In this document: positions 44,364 through 52,901 of the stretch, one piece after another
Position numbering within the stretch: the first letter of the stretch is position 1
Layout of the letters: each line of letters starts with the position of its first letter
Notes under the pieces: generated by a model
The model's input: only the letters and a program-made list of their open reading frames with translations
What the model was told of the DNA's origin: nothing
Database searches by the model: none
Made by a program: the position numbers and the translations under genes
Source of the DNA: Hydractinia symbiolongicarpus
Lineage: Eukaryota > Cnidaria > Hydrozoa > Anthoathecata > Hydractiniidae
Assembly (NCBI RefSeq): GCF_029227915.1
Contig: NC_079881.1
Location: forward strand, 9,734,001 to 9,798,000
DNA: 64,000 nucleotides
Direction: 5' to 3'

Positions 44364-44454
44364 TAATGAAATTTGTAACCGATGACAAAGGAAAGCAATA
44401 CAAGGCTAAAATAGCTAGAGAAAAAAGCAAAAACATGTCGCTTGTTATTTGCCA

Positions 44455-44527
44455 GATTCCGTAGTGTAGTGGTTATCACGTGCGCTTTACACGCGCAAGG
44501 TCCCCGGTTCGAGCCCGGGCGGAATCA
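44455..44527 (+). tRNA. tRNA-Val (TAC)
   Basis: Unit 74, consensus. Confidence 0.93.
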
Positions 44528-44567
44528 TTGATGTTTCCGCGAAGCGAACCTCGGAAGAGCCTCTGTA

Positions 44568-44639
44568 GGTTCCATGTTGTAATGGTTAGCACTCAGGACT
44601 CTGAATCCTGCGATCCGAGTTGAAGTCTCGGTGGAACCT
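44568..44639 (+). tRNA. tRNA-Gln (CTG), damaged B box
   Basis: Unit 74. C56 to G and G10 to T. Confidence 0.6.
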
Positions 44640-44769
44640 GTGCCGTTATTTGTGCTTTGGAAGCACCTATGGGGCGTTTGGAAGCAACGGCACTTCAAAT
44701 TTTTAGTCATTTGCAAGAAGACATTGTTATAACAATGTTCTTCTGAAATGCATCGGATTAGGGCACAGT

Positions 44770-44842
44770 GCCTTGTTAGTGCAGTAGGCAGCGCGTCAGT
44801 CTCATAATCTGAAGGTCGAGAGTTCGATCCTCACACAGGGCA
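44770..44842 (+). tRNA. tRNA-Met (CAT), elongator
   Basis: Unit 74. D-stem C to T and T-stem-edge change. Confidence 0.82.
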
Positions 44843-44906
44843 AGGCTTGTAAAAGCCGCAGTAAATCAAATTTTTGACGCCTATTACAAAACTAGCAACT
44901 CAACAA

Positions 44907-44979
44907 TGATTCCGCCCGAGCACGAACCGGGAACCTTGCGCGTGTGAAGCGCACGTGATAACCGCTACACTACGTAATC
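44907..44979 (-). tRNA. tRNA-Val (CAC)
   Basis: Unit 74. A5 type with A58 to T. Confidence 0.65.
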
Positions 44980-45070
44980 CAATGAATTTTGGAACCTATG
45001 ACGAAGGAAAGCAATACAAGGCTAAAATAGCTAGAGAAAAAAGCAAAAACATGTCGCTTGTTAGTTGCCA

Positions 45071-45143
45071 GATTCCGTAGTGTAGTGGTTATCACGTGCG
45101 CTTTACACGCGCAAGGTCCCCGGTTCGAGCCCGGGCTGAATCA
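45071..45143 (+). tRNA. tRNA-Val (TAC)
   Basis: Unit 75. G67 to T breaks C6-G67. Confidence 0.8.
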
Positions 45144-45183
45144 TTGATGTTTCCGCGAAGCGAACCTCGGAAGAGCCTCTGTA

Positions 45184-45255
45184 GGTTCCATGGTGTAATG
45201 GTTAGCACTCAGGACTCCGAATCTTGGGATCCGAGTTCAAGTCTCGGTGGAACCT
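45184..45255 (+). tRNA. tRNA with Gln body and CCG anticodon (Arg-type)
   Basis: Unit 75. Loop CTCCGAA, the second copy of the unit 59 gene. Confidence 0.75.
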
Positions 45256-45386
45256 GTGCCGTTATTTGTTCCTCGGAAGCACCTATTGGGCGTTTGGAAG
45301 CAACGGCACTTCAAATATTTTAGTCATTTGCAAGAAGACATTGTAATAACAACGTTCTTCTGAAATGCATCGGATTAGTGCACAGT

Positions 45387-45459
45387 GCCTTGTTAGCGCA
45401 GTAGGCAGCGCGTCAGTCTCATAATCTGAAGGTTGTGAGTTCGATCCTCACACAGGGCA
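45387..45459 (+). tRNA. tRNA-Met (CAT), elongator
   Basis: Unit 75. One C to T before the T-stem. Confidence 0.88.
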
Positions 45460-45523
45460 AGGCTTTTAAAAGCCGCAGTGAATCAAATGTTTGACGCCTA
45501 TTACAAAACTAGCAACTCGACAA

Positions 45524-45596
45524 TGATTCCGCCCGAGCTCGAACCGGGGACCTTGCGCGTGTGAAGCGCACGTGATAACCGCTACACTACGTAATC
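45524..45596 (-). tRNA. tRNA-Val (CAC)
   Basis: Unit 75. A5 type. Confidence 0.82.
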
Positions 45597-45687
45597 CAAT
45601 GAATTTTGGAACCTATGACGAAGGAAAGCAATACAAGGCTAAAATAGCTAGAGAAAAAAGCAAAAACATGTCGCTTGTTAGTTGCCA

Positions 45688-45760
45688 GATTCCGTAGTGT
45701 AGTGGTTATCACGTGCGCTTTACACGCGCAAGGTCCCCGGTTCGATCCCGGGCGGAATCA
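45688..45760 (+). tRNA. tRNA-Val (TAC)
   Basis: Unit 76. T-loop G59 to T. Confidence 0.87.
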
Positions 45761-45800
45761 TTGATGTTTCCGCGAAGCGAACCTCGGAAGAGCCTCTGTA

Positions 45801-45872
45801 GGTTCCATGGTGTAATAGTTAGCACTCAGGACTCTGAATCCTGCGATCCGAGTTCAAGTCTCGGTGGAACCT
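45801..45872 (+). tRNA. tRNA-Gln (CTG)
   Basis: Unit 76. D-loop GG to AG. Confidence 0.78.
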
Positions 45873-46003
45873 GTGCCGTTATTTGTGCCTCGGAAGCACC
45901 TATTGGGAGTTTGGAAGCAACGGCACTTCAAATATTTTAGTCATTTGCAAGAAGACATTGTAATAACAACGTTCTTCTGAAATGCATCGGATTAGGGCAC
46001 AGT

Positions 46004-46076
46004 GCCTTGTTAGCGCAGTAGGCAGCGCGTCAGTCTCATAATCTGAAGGTCGTGAGTTCGATCCTCACACAGGGCA
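46004..46076 (+). tRNA. tRNA-Met (CAT), elongator
   Basis: Unit 76, consensus. Confidence 0.93.
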
Positions 46077-46140
46077 AGGCTTTTAAAAGCCGCAGTGAAT
46101 CAAATGTTTGACGCCTATTACAAAACTAGCAACTCAACAA

Positions 46141-46213
46141 TGATTCCGCCCGAGCTCGAACCTGGGACCTTGCGCGTGTGAAGCGCACGTGATAACCGCT
46201 ACACAACGTAATC
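46141..46213 (-). tRNA. tRNA-Val (CAC)
   Basis: Unit 76. A5 type; further T-stem and A-box changes. Confidence 0.75.
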
Positions 46214-46304
46214 CAATGAATTTTGGACCCTATGACGAAGGAAAGCAATACAAGGCTAAAATAGCTAGAGAAAAAAGCACAAACATGTCGCTTGTTAGTT
46301 GCCA

Positions 46305-46377
46305 GATTCCGTAGTGTAGTGGTTATCACGTGCGCTTTACACGCGCAAGGTCCCCGGTTCGAGCCCGGGCGGAATCA
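46305..46377 (+). tRNA. tRNA-Val (TAC)
   Basis: Unit 77, consensus. Confidence 0.93.
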
Positions 46378-46417
46378 TTGATGTTTCCGCGAAGCGAACC
46401 TCGGAAGAGCCTCTGTA

Positions 46418-46489
46418 GGTTCCATGGTGTAATGGTTAGCACTCAGGACTCTGAATCTTGCGGTCCGAGTTCAAGTCTCGGTGGAACCT
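46418..46489 (+). tRNA. tRNA-Gln (CTG)
   Basis: Unit 77. TCTTG wobble and variable-loop G. Confidence 0.88.
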
Positions 46490-46620
46490 GTGCCGTTATT
46501 TGTCCCTCGGAAGCACTTATTGGGCGTTTGGAAGCAACGGCACTTCAAATATTTTAGTCATTTGCAAGAAGACATTGTAATAACAATGTTCTTCTGAAAT
46601 GCATCGGAATAGGGCATAGG

Positions 46621-46693
46621 GCCTTGTTAGCGCAGTAGGCAGCGCGTCAGTCTCATAATCTGAAGGTCGTGAGTTTGATCCTCACACAGGGCA
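46621..46693 (+). tRNA. tRNA-Met (CAT), damaged B box
   Basis: Unit 77. C56 to T. Confidence 0.65.
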
Positions 46694-46757
46694 AGGCTTT
46701 TAAAAGCCGCAGTGAATCAAATGTTTGACGCCTATTACAAAACTAGCAACTCAACAA

Positions 46758-46830
46758 TGATTCCGCCCGAGCTCGAACCGGGGACCTTGCGCGTGTGAGG
46801 CGCACGGGATAACCGCTACACTACGTAATC
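46758..46830 (-). tRNA. tRNA-Val (CAC)
   Basis: Unit 77. Same form as unit 61. Confidence 0.8.
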
Positions 46831-46921
46831 CAATGAATTTTGGAACCTATGACGAAGGAAAGCAATACAAGGCCAAAATAGCTAGAGAAAAAAGCAAAAA
46901 CATGTCGCTTGTTAGTTGCCA

Positions 46922-46994
46922 GATTCCGTAGTGTAGTGGTTATCACGTGTGCTTTACACGCGCAAGGTCCCCGGTTCGAGCCCGGGCGGAATCA
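46922..46994 (+). tRNA. tRNA-Val (TAC)
   Basis: Unit 78. C29 to T wobble. Confidence 0.87.
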
Positions 46995-47034
46995 TTGATG
47001 TTTCCGCGAAGCGAACCTCGGAAGATCCTCTGTA

Positions 47035-47105
47035 GGTTCCATGGTGTATGGTTAGCACTCAGGACTCTGAATCCTGCGATCCCAGTTCAAGTCTCGGTGG
47101 AACCT
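47035..47105 (+). tRNA. tRNA-Gln (CTG), 71 nt, damaged
   Basis: Unit 78. D-loop A missing; T-stem G51 to C. Confidence 0.62.
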
Positions 47106-47236
47106 GTGCCGTTATTTGTGCCTCGGAAGCACCTATTGGGCGTTTGGAAGCAACGACACTTCAAATATTTTAGTCATTTGCAAGAAGACATTGTAATAAC
47201 AACGTTCTTCTGAAATGCATCGGATTAGGGCACAGT

Positions 47237-47309
47237 GCCTTGTTAGCGCAGTAGGCAGCGCGTCAGTCTCATAATCTGAAGGTCGTGAGTTCGATCCTCA
47301 CACAGGGCA
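47237..47309 (+). tRNA. tRNA-Met (CAT), elongator
   Basis: Unit 78, consensus. Confidence 0.93.
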
Positions 47310-47373
47310 AGGCTTTTAAAAGCCGCAGTGAATCAAATGTTTGACGCCTATTACAAAACTAGCAACTCAACAA

Positions 47374-47446
47374 TGATTCCGCCCGAGCTCGAACCGCGGA
47401 CCTTGCGCGTGTGAAGCGCACGTGATAACCGCTACACTACGTAATC
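47374..47446 (-). tRNA. tRNA-Val (CAC)
   Basis: Unit 78. Same form as unit 65. Confidence 0.77.
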
Positions 47447-47537
47447 CAATGAATTTTGGAACCTATGACGAAGGGAAGCAATACAAGGCTAAATAAGCTA
47501 GAGAAAAAAGCAAAAACATGTCGCTTGTTAGTTGCCA

Positions 47538-47610
47538 TATTCCGTTGTGTAGTGGTTATCACGTGCGCTTTACACGCGCAAGGTCCCCGGTTCGAGCCCG
47601 GGCGGAATCA
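47538..47610 (+). tRNA. tRNA-Val (TAC)
   Basis: Unit 79. T1 and A9 to T. Confidence 0.72.
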
Positions 47611-47650
47611 TTGATGTTTCCGCGAAGCGAACCTCGGAAGAGCCTCTGTA

Positions 47651-47722
47651 GGTTCCATGGTGTAATGGTTAGCACTAAGGACTCTGAATCCTGCGATCCG
47701 AGTTCAAGTCTCGGTGGAACCT
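47651..47722 (+). tRNA. tRNA-Gln (CTG)
   Basis: Unit 79. C27 to A. Confidence 0.8.
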
Positions 47723-47853
47723 GTGCCGTTATTTGTGCCTCGGAAGCACCTATTGGGCGTTTGGAAGCAACGGCACTTCAAATATTTTAGTCATTTGCAA
47801 GAAGACATTGTAATAACAACGTTCTTCTGAAATGCATCGGATTAGGGCACAGT

Positions 47854-47926
47854 GCCTTGTTAGCGCAGTAGGCAGCACGTCAGTCTCATAATCTGAAGAT
47901 CGAGAGTTCGATCCTCACACAGGGCA
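47854..47926 (+). tRNA. tRNA-Met (CAT), elongator
   Basis: Unit 79. Same form as unit 66. Confidence 0.8.
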
Positions 47927-47990
47927 AGGCTTTTAAAAGCCGCAGTGGGTCAAATGTTTGACGCCTATTACAAAACTAGCAACTCAACAA

Positions 47991-48063
47991 CGATTTCGCC
48001 CGAGCTCGAACCGAGAACTTTGCGCGTGTGAAGCGCGCGTGATAACCGCTACACTACGTAATC
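47991..48063 (-). tRNA. tRNA-Val (CAC)
   Basis: Unit 79. A5 type; base 73 is G and several arm changes. Confidence 0.65.
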
Positions 48064-48154
48064 CAATGAATTTTGGAACCTATGACGAAGGAAAGCAATA
48101 CAAGGCTAAAATAGCTAGAGAAAAAAGCAAAAACATGTCGCTTGTTAGTTGCCA

Positions 48155-48227
48155 GATTCCGTAGTGTAGTGGTTATCACGTGCGCTTTACACGCGCAAGG
48201 TCCCCGGTTCGAGCCCGGGCGGAATCA
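48155..48227 (+). tRNA. tRNA-Val (TAC)
   Basis: Unit 80, consensus. Confidence 0.93.
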
Positions 48228-48267
48228 TTGATGTTTCCGCGAAGCGAACCTCGGAAGAGCCTCTGTA

Positions 48268-48339
48268 GGTTCCATGGTGTAATGGTTAGCACTCAGGACT
48301 CTGAATCTTGCGATCCGAGTTCAAGTCTCGGTGGAACCT
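48268..48339 (+). tRNA. tRNA-Gln (CTG)
   Basis: Unit 80. TCTTG stem wobble. Confidence 0.9.
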
Positions 48340-48470
48340 GTGCCGTTATTTGTGCCTCGGAAGCACCTATTGGGCGTTTGAAAGCAACGGCATTTCAAAT
48401 ATTTTAGTCATTTGCAAGAAGACATTGTAATAACAAAGTTCTTCTGAAATGCATCGGATTAGGGCACAGT

Positions 48471-48543
48471 GCCTTGTTAGCGCATTAGGCAGCACGTCAG
48501 TCTCATAATCTGAAGGTCGAGAGTTCGATCCTCACACAGGGCA
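48471..48543 (+). tRNA. tRNA-Met (CAT), elongator
   Basis: Unit 80. D-arm GCATTAGG, GCAGCACG and CGAGAG variants. Confidence 0.77.
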
Positions 48544-48607
48544 AGGCTTTTAAAAGCCGCAGTGAGTCAAATGTTTGACGCCTATTACAAAACTAGCAAC
48601 TCAACAA

Positions 48608-48680
48608 TGATTCCGCCCGAGCTCGAACCGAGAACCTTGCGCGTGTGAAGCACACGTGATATCCGCTACACTACGTAATC
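48608..48680 (-). tRNA. tRNA-Val (CAC)
   Basis: Unit 80. Same form as unit 63. Confidence 0.73.
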
Positions 48681-48771
48681 CAATGAATTTTGGAACCTAT
48701 GACGAAGAAAAGCAATACAAGGCTAAAATAGCTAGAGAAAAAAGCAAAAACATGTCGCTTGTTAGTTGCCA

Positions 48772-48844
48772 GATTTCGTAGTGTAGTGGATATCACGTGC
48801 GCTTTACACGCGCAAGGTCCCCGGTTCGAGCCCGGGCGGAATCA
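48772..48844 (+). tRNA. tRNA-Val (TAC)
   Basis: Unit 81. Same form as unit 64. Confidence 0.85.
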
Positions 48845-48884
48845 TTGATGTTTCCGCGAAGCGAACCTCGGAAGAGCCTCTGTA

Positions 48885-48956
48885 GGTTCCATGGTGTAAT
48901 GGTTAGCACTCAGGACTCTGAATCTTGCGATCTGAGTTCAAGTCTCAGTGGAACCT
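48885..48956 (+). tRNA. tRNA-Gln (CTG)
   Basis: Unit 81. C50 to T pairs with A64, so the pair lost in unit 64 is restored. Confidence 0.88.
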
Positions 48957-49087
48957 GTGCCGTTATTTGTGCCTCGGAAGCACCTATTGGGCGTTTGGAA
49001 GCAACGGCACTTCAAATATTTTAGTCATTTGCAAGAAGACATTGTAATAACAACGTTCTTCTGAAATGCATCGGATTAGGGCACAGT

Positions 49088-49160
49088 GCCTTGTTAGCGC
49101 AGTTGGCAGCGCGTCAGTCTCATAATATGAAGGTCGTGAGTTCGATCCTCACACAGGGCA
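49088..49160 (+). tRNA. tRNA-Met (CAT), elongator
   Basis: Unit 81. Same form as unit 64. Confidence 0.77.
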
Positions 49161-49224
49161 AGGCTTTTAAAAGCCGCAGTGAATCAAATGTTTAACGCCT
49201 ATTAAAAAACTAGCAACTCAACAA

Positions 49225-49297
49225 TGATTCCGCCCGGGCTCGAACCGGGGACCTTGCGCGTGTGAAGCGCACGTGATAACCGCTACACTACGGAATC
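49225..49297 (-). tRNA. tRNA-Val (CAC)
   Basis: Unit 81, consensus with C5. Confidence 0.92.
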
Positions 49298-49388
49298 TAA
49301 TGAAATTTGGAACCGATGACAAAGGAAAGCAATACAAGGCTAAAATAGCTAGAGAAAAAAGCAAAAACATGTCGCTTGTTAGTTTCCA

Positions 49389-49461
49389 GATTCCGTAGTG
49401 TAGTGGTTATCACGTGCGCTTAACACGCGCAAGGTCCCCGGTTCGAGCCCGGGCGGAATCA
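49389..49461 (+). tRNA. tRNA-Val (AAC)
   Basis: Unit 82, consensus AAC; the first since unit 30. Confidence 0.93.
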
Positions 49462-49501
49462 TTGATGTTTCCGCGAAGCGAACCTCGGAAGAGCCTCTGT
49501 A

Positions 49502-49573
49502 GGTTCCATGTTGTAATGGTTAGCACTCAGGACTCTGAATCCTGCGATCCGAGTTGAAGTCTCGGTGGAACCT
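49502..49573 (+). tRNA. tRNA-Gln (CTG), damaged B box
   Basis: Unit 82. C56 to G and G10 to T. Confidence 0.6.
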
Positions 49574-49703
49574 GTGCCGTTATTTGTGCTTTGGAAGCAC
49601 CTATGGGGCGTTTGGAAGCAACGGCACTTCAAATTTTTAGTCATTTGCAAGAAGACATTGTAATAACAACGTTCTTATGAAATGCATCGCATTAGGGCAC
49701 AGT

Positions 49704-49776
49704 GCCTTGTTAGCGCAGTAGGCAGCGCGTCAGTCTCATAATCTGAAGGTCGTGAGTTCGATCCTCACACAGGGCA
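49704..49776 (+). tRNA. tRNA-Met (CAT), elongator
   Basis: Unit 82, consensus. Confidence 0.93.
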
Positions 49777-49840
49777 AGGCTTTTAAAAGCCGCAGTGAAT
49801 CAAATGTTTGACGCCTATTACAAAACTAGCAACTCAACAA

Positions 49841-49912
49841 TGATTCCGCCGGGCTCGAACCGGGGACCTTGGGCGTGTGAAGCGCATGTGATAACCGCTA
49901 CACTACGGAATC
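49841..49912 (-). tRNA. tRNA-Val (CAC), 72 nt
   Basis: Unit 82. One base lost at the acceptor/T-stem boundary. Confidence 0.7.
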
Positions 49913-50003
49913 CAATGAATTTTGGAACCGATGACGAAAGAAAGCAATACAAGGCTAAAATAGCTAGAGAAAAAAGCAAAAACATGTCGCTTGTTAGTTG
50001 CCA

Positions 50004-50076
50004 GATTCCGTAGTGTAGTGGTTATCACGTGCGCTTAACACGCGCAAGGTCCCCGGTTCGAGCCCGGGCGGAATCA
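50004..50076 (+). tRNA. tRNA-Val (AAC)
   Basis: Unit 83, consensus AAC. Confidence 0.93.
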
Positions 50077-50116
50077 TTGATGTTTCCGCGAAGCGAACCT
50101 CGGAAGAGCCTCTGTA

Positions 50117-50188
50117 GGTTCCATGTTGTAATGGTTAGCACTCAGGACTCTGAATCCTGCGATCCGAGTTGAAGTCTCGGTGGAACCT
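50117..50188 (+). tRNA. tRNA-Gln (CTG), damaged B box
   Basis: Unit 83. C56 to G and G10 to T. Confidence 0.6.
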
Positions 50189-50318
50189 GTGCCGTTATTT
50201 GTGCTTTGGAAGCACCTGTGGGGCGTTTGGAAGCAACGGCACTTCAAATTTTTAGTCATTTGCAAGAAGACATTGTAAAAACAACGTTCTTCTGAAATGC
50301 ATCGGATTAGGGCACAGT

Positions 50319-50391
50319 GCCTTGTTAGCGCAGTAGGCAGCGCGTCAGTCTCATAATCTGAAGGTCGTGAGTGCGATCCTCACACAGGACA
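50319..50391 (+). tRNA. tRNA-Met (CAT), elongator
   Basis: Unit 83. T54 to G and G71 to A. Confidence 0.65.
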
Positions 50392-50455
50392 AGGCTTTTA
50401 AAAGCCGCAGTGAATCAAATGTTTGACGCCTATTACAAAACTAGCAACTCAACAA

Positions 50456-50528
50456 TGATTCCGCCCGGGCTCAAACCGGGGACCTTGCGCGTGTGAAGCG
50501 CACGTGATAACCGCTACACTACGGAATC
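50456..50528 (-). tRNA. tRNA-Val (CAC)
   Basis: Unit 83. G57 equivalent changed in the T-loop (CTCAAACC on +), weakening the B box. Confidence 0.77.
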
Positions 50529-50619
50529 CAATGAATTTTGGAACCTATGACGAAGGGAAGCAATACAAGGCTAAAATAGCTAGAGAAAAAAGCAAAAACA
50601 TGTCGCTTGTTAGTTGCCA

Positions 50620-50692
50620 GATTCCGTAGTGTAGTGGTTATCACGTGCGCTTAACACGCACAAGGTCCCCGGTTCGAGCCCGGGCGGAATCA
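50620..50692 (+). tRNA. tRNA-Val (AAC)
   Basis: Unit 84. One anticodon-stem mismatch. Confidence 0.82.
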
Positions 50693-50732
50693 TTGATGTT
50701 TCCGCGAAGCGAACCTCGGAAGAGCCTCTGTA

Positions 50733-50804
50733 GGTTCCATGGTGTAATGGTTAGCACTCAGGGCTCTGAATCCTGCGATCCGAGTTCAAGTCTCGGTGGA
50801 ACCT
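50733..50804 (+). tRNA. tRNA-Gln (CTG)
   Basis: Unit 84. A31 to G leaves a wobble. Confidence 0.87.
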
Positions 50805-50935
50805 GTGCCGTTAGTTGTGCCTCAGAAGCACCTATTGGGCGTTTGGAAGCAACGGCACTTCAAATATTTTAGTCATTTGCAAGAAGACATTGTAATAACA
50901 ACGTTCTTCTGAAATGCATCGGATTAGGGCACAGT

Positions 50936-51008
50936 GCCTTGTTAGCGCAGTAGGCAGCGCCTCAGTCTCATAATCTGAAGGTCGTGAGTTCGATCCTTAC
51001 ACAGGGCA
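50936..51008 (+). tRNA. tRNA-Met (CAT), elongator
   Basis: Unit 84. G26 to C and a T-stem wobble. Confidence 0.83.
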
Positions 51009-51072
51009 AGGCTTTTAAAAGCCGCAGTGAATCAAATGTTTGACGCCTATTACAAAACTAGCAACTCAACAA

Positions 51073-51109
51073 TGATTCCGCCCGGGCTCGAACCGGGACC
51101 TTGCGCGTG
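51073..51109 (-). pseudogene. tRNA-Val 3' half, truncated by deletion
   Basis: Unit 84. The - strand gene keeps its 3' half (acceptor 3' strand, T-arm, part of the anticodon stem) and then joins the 3' end of the next + strand Val. Confidence 0.88.
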
Positions 51110-51123
51110 CCCGGGCGGAATCA
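51110..51123 (+). pseudogene. tRNA-Val 3'-terminal fragment
   Basis: Unit 85. Only the last 14 bases of the + strand Val gene remain. About 186 bp including the divergent spacer are missing. Confidence 0.88.
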
Positions 51124-51163
51124 TTGATGTTTCCGCGAAGCGAACCTCGGAAGAGCCTCTGTA

Positions 51164-51235
51164 GGTTCCATGGTGTAATGGTTAGCACTCAGGACTCTGA
51201 ATCCTGCGATCCGAGTTCAAGTCTCGGTGGAACCT
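51164..51235 (+). tRNA. tRNA-Gln (CTG)
   Basis: Unit 85, consensus. Confidence 0.93.
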
Positions 51236-51366
51236 GTGCCGTTAGTTGTGCCTCAGAAGCACCTATTGGGCGTTTGGAAGCAACGGCACTTCAAATATTT
51301 TAGTCATTTGCAAGAAGACATTGTAATAACAACGTTCTTCTGAAATGCATCGGATTAGGGCACAGT

Positions 51367-51439
51367 GCCTTGTTAGCGCAGTAGGCAGCGCCTCAGTCTC
51401 ATAATCTGAAGGTCGTGAGTTCGATCTTTACACAGGGCA
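51367..51439 (+). tRNA. tRNA-Met (CAT), elongator
   Basis: Unit 85. As unit 84 with one more T-stem change. Confidence 0.78.
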
Positions 51440-51503
51440 AGTCTTTTAAAAGCCGCAGTGAATCAAATGTTTGACGCCTATTACAAAACTAGCAATTCAA
51501 CAA

Positions 51504-51576
51504 TGATTCCGCCCGAGCTCGAACCGGGAACCTTGCGCGTGTGAAGCGCACGTGATAACCGCTACACTACGTAATC
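51504..51576 (-). tRNA. tRNA-Val (CAC)
   Basis: Unit 85. A5 type. Confidence 0.82.
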
Positions 51577-51667
51577 CAATGAATTTTGGAACCTATGACG
51601 AAGGAAAGCAATACAAGGCTAAAATAGCTAGAGAAAAAAGCAAAAACATGTCGCTTGTTAGTTGCCA

Positions 51668-51740
51668 GATTCCGTAGTGTAGTGGTTATCACGTGCGCTT
51701 TACACGCGCAAGGTCCCCGGTTCGAGCCCGGGCGGAATCA
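51668..51740 (+). tRNA. tRNA-Val (TAC)
   Basis: Unit 86, consensus. Confidence 0.93.
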
Positions 51741-51780
51741 TTGATGTTTCCGCGAAGCGAACCTCGGAAGAGCCTCTGTA

Positions 51781-51852
51781 GGTTCCATGGTGTAATGGTT
51801 AGCACTCAGGACTCTGAATCTTGCGATCCGAGTTCAAGTCTCGGTGGACCCT
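51781..51852 (+). tRNA. tRNA-Gln (CTG)
   Basis: Unit 86. TCTTG wobble; A70 to C breaks an acceptor pair. Confidence 0.78.
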
Positions 51853-51983
51853 GTGCCGTTATTTGTGCCTTGGAAGCACCTATTGGGCGTTTGGAAGCAA
51901 CGGCACTTCAAATATTTTAGTCATTTGCAAGAAAACATTGTAATAACAACGTTCTTCTGAAATGCATCGGATTAGGGCACAGT

Positions 51984-52056
51984 GCCTTGTTGGCGCAGTA
52001 GGCAGCGCGTCAGTCTCATAATCTGAAGGTCGTGAGTTCGATCCTCACACAGGGCA
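51984..52056 (+). tRNA. tRNA-Met (CAT), elongator
   Basis: Unit 86. A9 to G. Confidence 0.87.
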
Positions 52057-52120
52057 AGGCTTTTAAAAGCCGCAGTGAATCAAATGTTTGACGCCTATTA
52101 CAAAACTAGCAACTCAACAA

Positions 52121-52193
52121 TGATTCCGCCCGTGCTCGAACCGGGGACCTTGCGCGTGTGAAGCGCACGTGATAACCGCTACACTACGGAATC
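52121..52193 (-). tRNA. tRNA-Val (CAC)
   Basis: Unit 86. C5 type; one T-stem change. Confidence 0.85.
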
Positions 52194-52284
52194 CAATGAA
52201 TTTTGGAACCGATGACAAAGGAAAGCAATACAAGGCTAAAATAGCTAGAGAAAAAAGCAAAAACATGTCGCTTGTTAGTTTCCA

Positions 52285-52357
52285 GATTCCGTAGTGTAGT
52301 GGTTATCACGTGCGCTTAACACGCGCAAGGTCCCCGGTTCGAGCCCGGGCGGAATCA
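52285..52357 (+). tRNA. tRNA-Val (AAC)
   Basis: Unit 87, consensus AAC. Confidence 0.93.
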
Positions 52358-52398
52358 TTGATGTTTCCGCGAAGCGAATCTCGGAAAGAGCCTCTGTA

Positions 52399-52470
52399 GG
52401 TTTCATGTTGTAATGGTTAGCACTCAGGACTCTGAATCCTGCGATCCGAGTTCAAGTCTCGGTGGAACCT
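52399..52470 (+). tRNA. tRNA-Gln (CTG)
   Basis: Unit 87. C5 to T wobble and G10 to T; the B box is intact here. Confidence 0.78.
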
Positions 52471-52600
52471 GTGCCGGTATTTGTGCTTTGGAAGCACCTA
52501 TGGGGCGTTTGGAAGCAACGGCACTTCAAATTTTTAGTCATTTGCAAGAAGACATTGTAATAACAACGTTCTTCTGAAATGCATCGGTTTAGGGCACAGT

Positions 52601-52673
52601 GCCTTGTTAGCGCAGTAGGCAGCGCGTCAGTCTCATAATCTGAAGGTCGTGAGTTCGATCCTCACACAGGGCA
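52601..52673 (+). tRNA. tRNA-Met (CAT), elongator
   Basis: Unit 87, consensus. Confidence 0.93.
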
Positions 52674-52737
52674 AGGCTTTTAAAAGCCGCAGTGAATCAA
52701 ATGTTTGACGCCTATTACAAAACTAGCAACTCAACAA

Positions 52738-52810
52738 TGATTTCGCCCGGGCTCGAAACGGGGACCTTGCGCGTGTGAAGCGCACGTGATAACCGCTACA
52801 CTACGGAATC
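52738..52810 (-). tRNA. tRNA-Val (CAC)
   Basis: Unit 87. G69-side and B-box-edge changes (TTTCGCC, GAAACGG). Confidence 0.75.
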
Positions 52811-52901
52811 CAATGAATTTTGGAACCGATGACGAAGGAAAGCAATACAAGGCTAAAATAGCTAGAGAAAAAAGCAAAAACATGTCGCTTGTTAGTTGCC
52901 A

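Larger units (their letters stand above)
40951..44651. repeat. Higher-order repeat G, copy 2 (6 units)
   Basis: Tandem copy of the preceding 3701-bp block; edges approximate. Confidence 0.82.
45071..47537. repeat. Higher-order repeat F, copy 2 (units 75-78)
   Basis: Copy of units 59-62, offset 9869. Confidence 0.85.
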
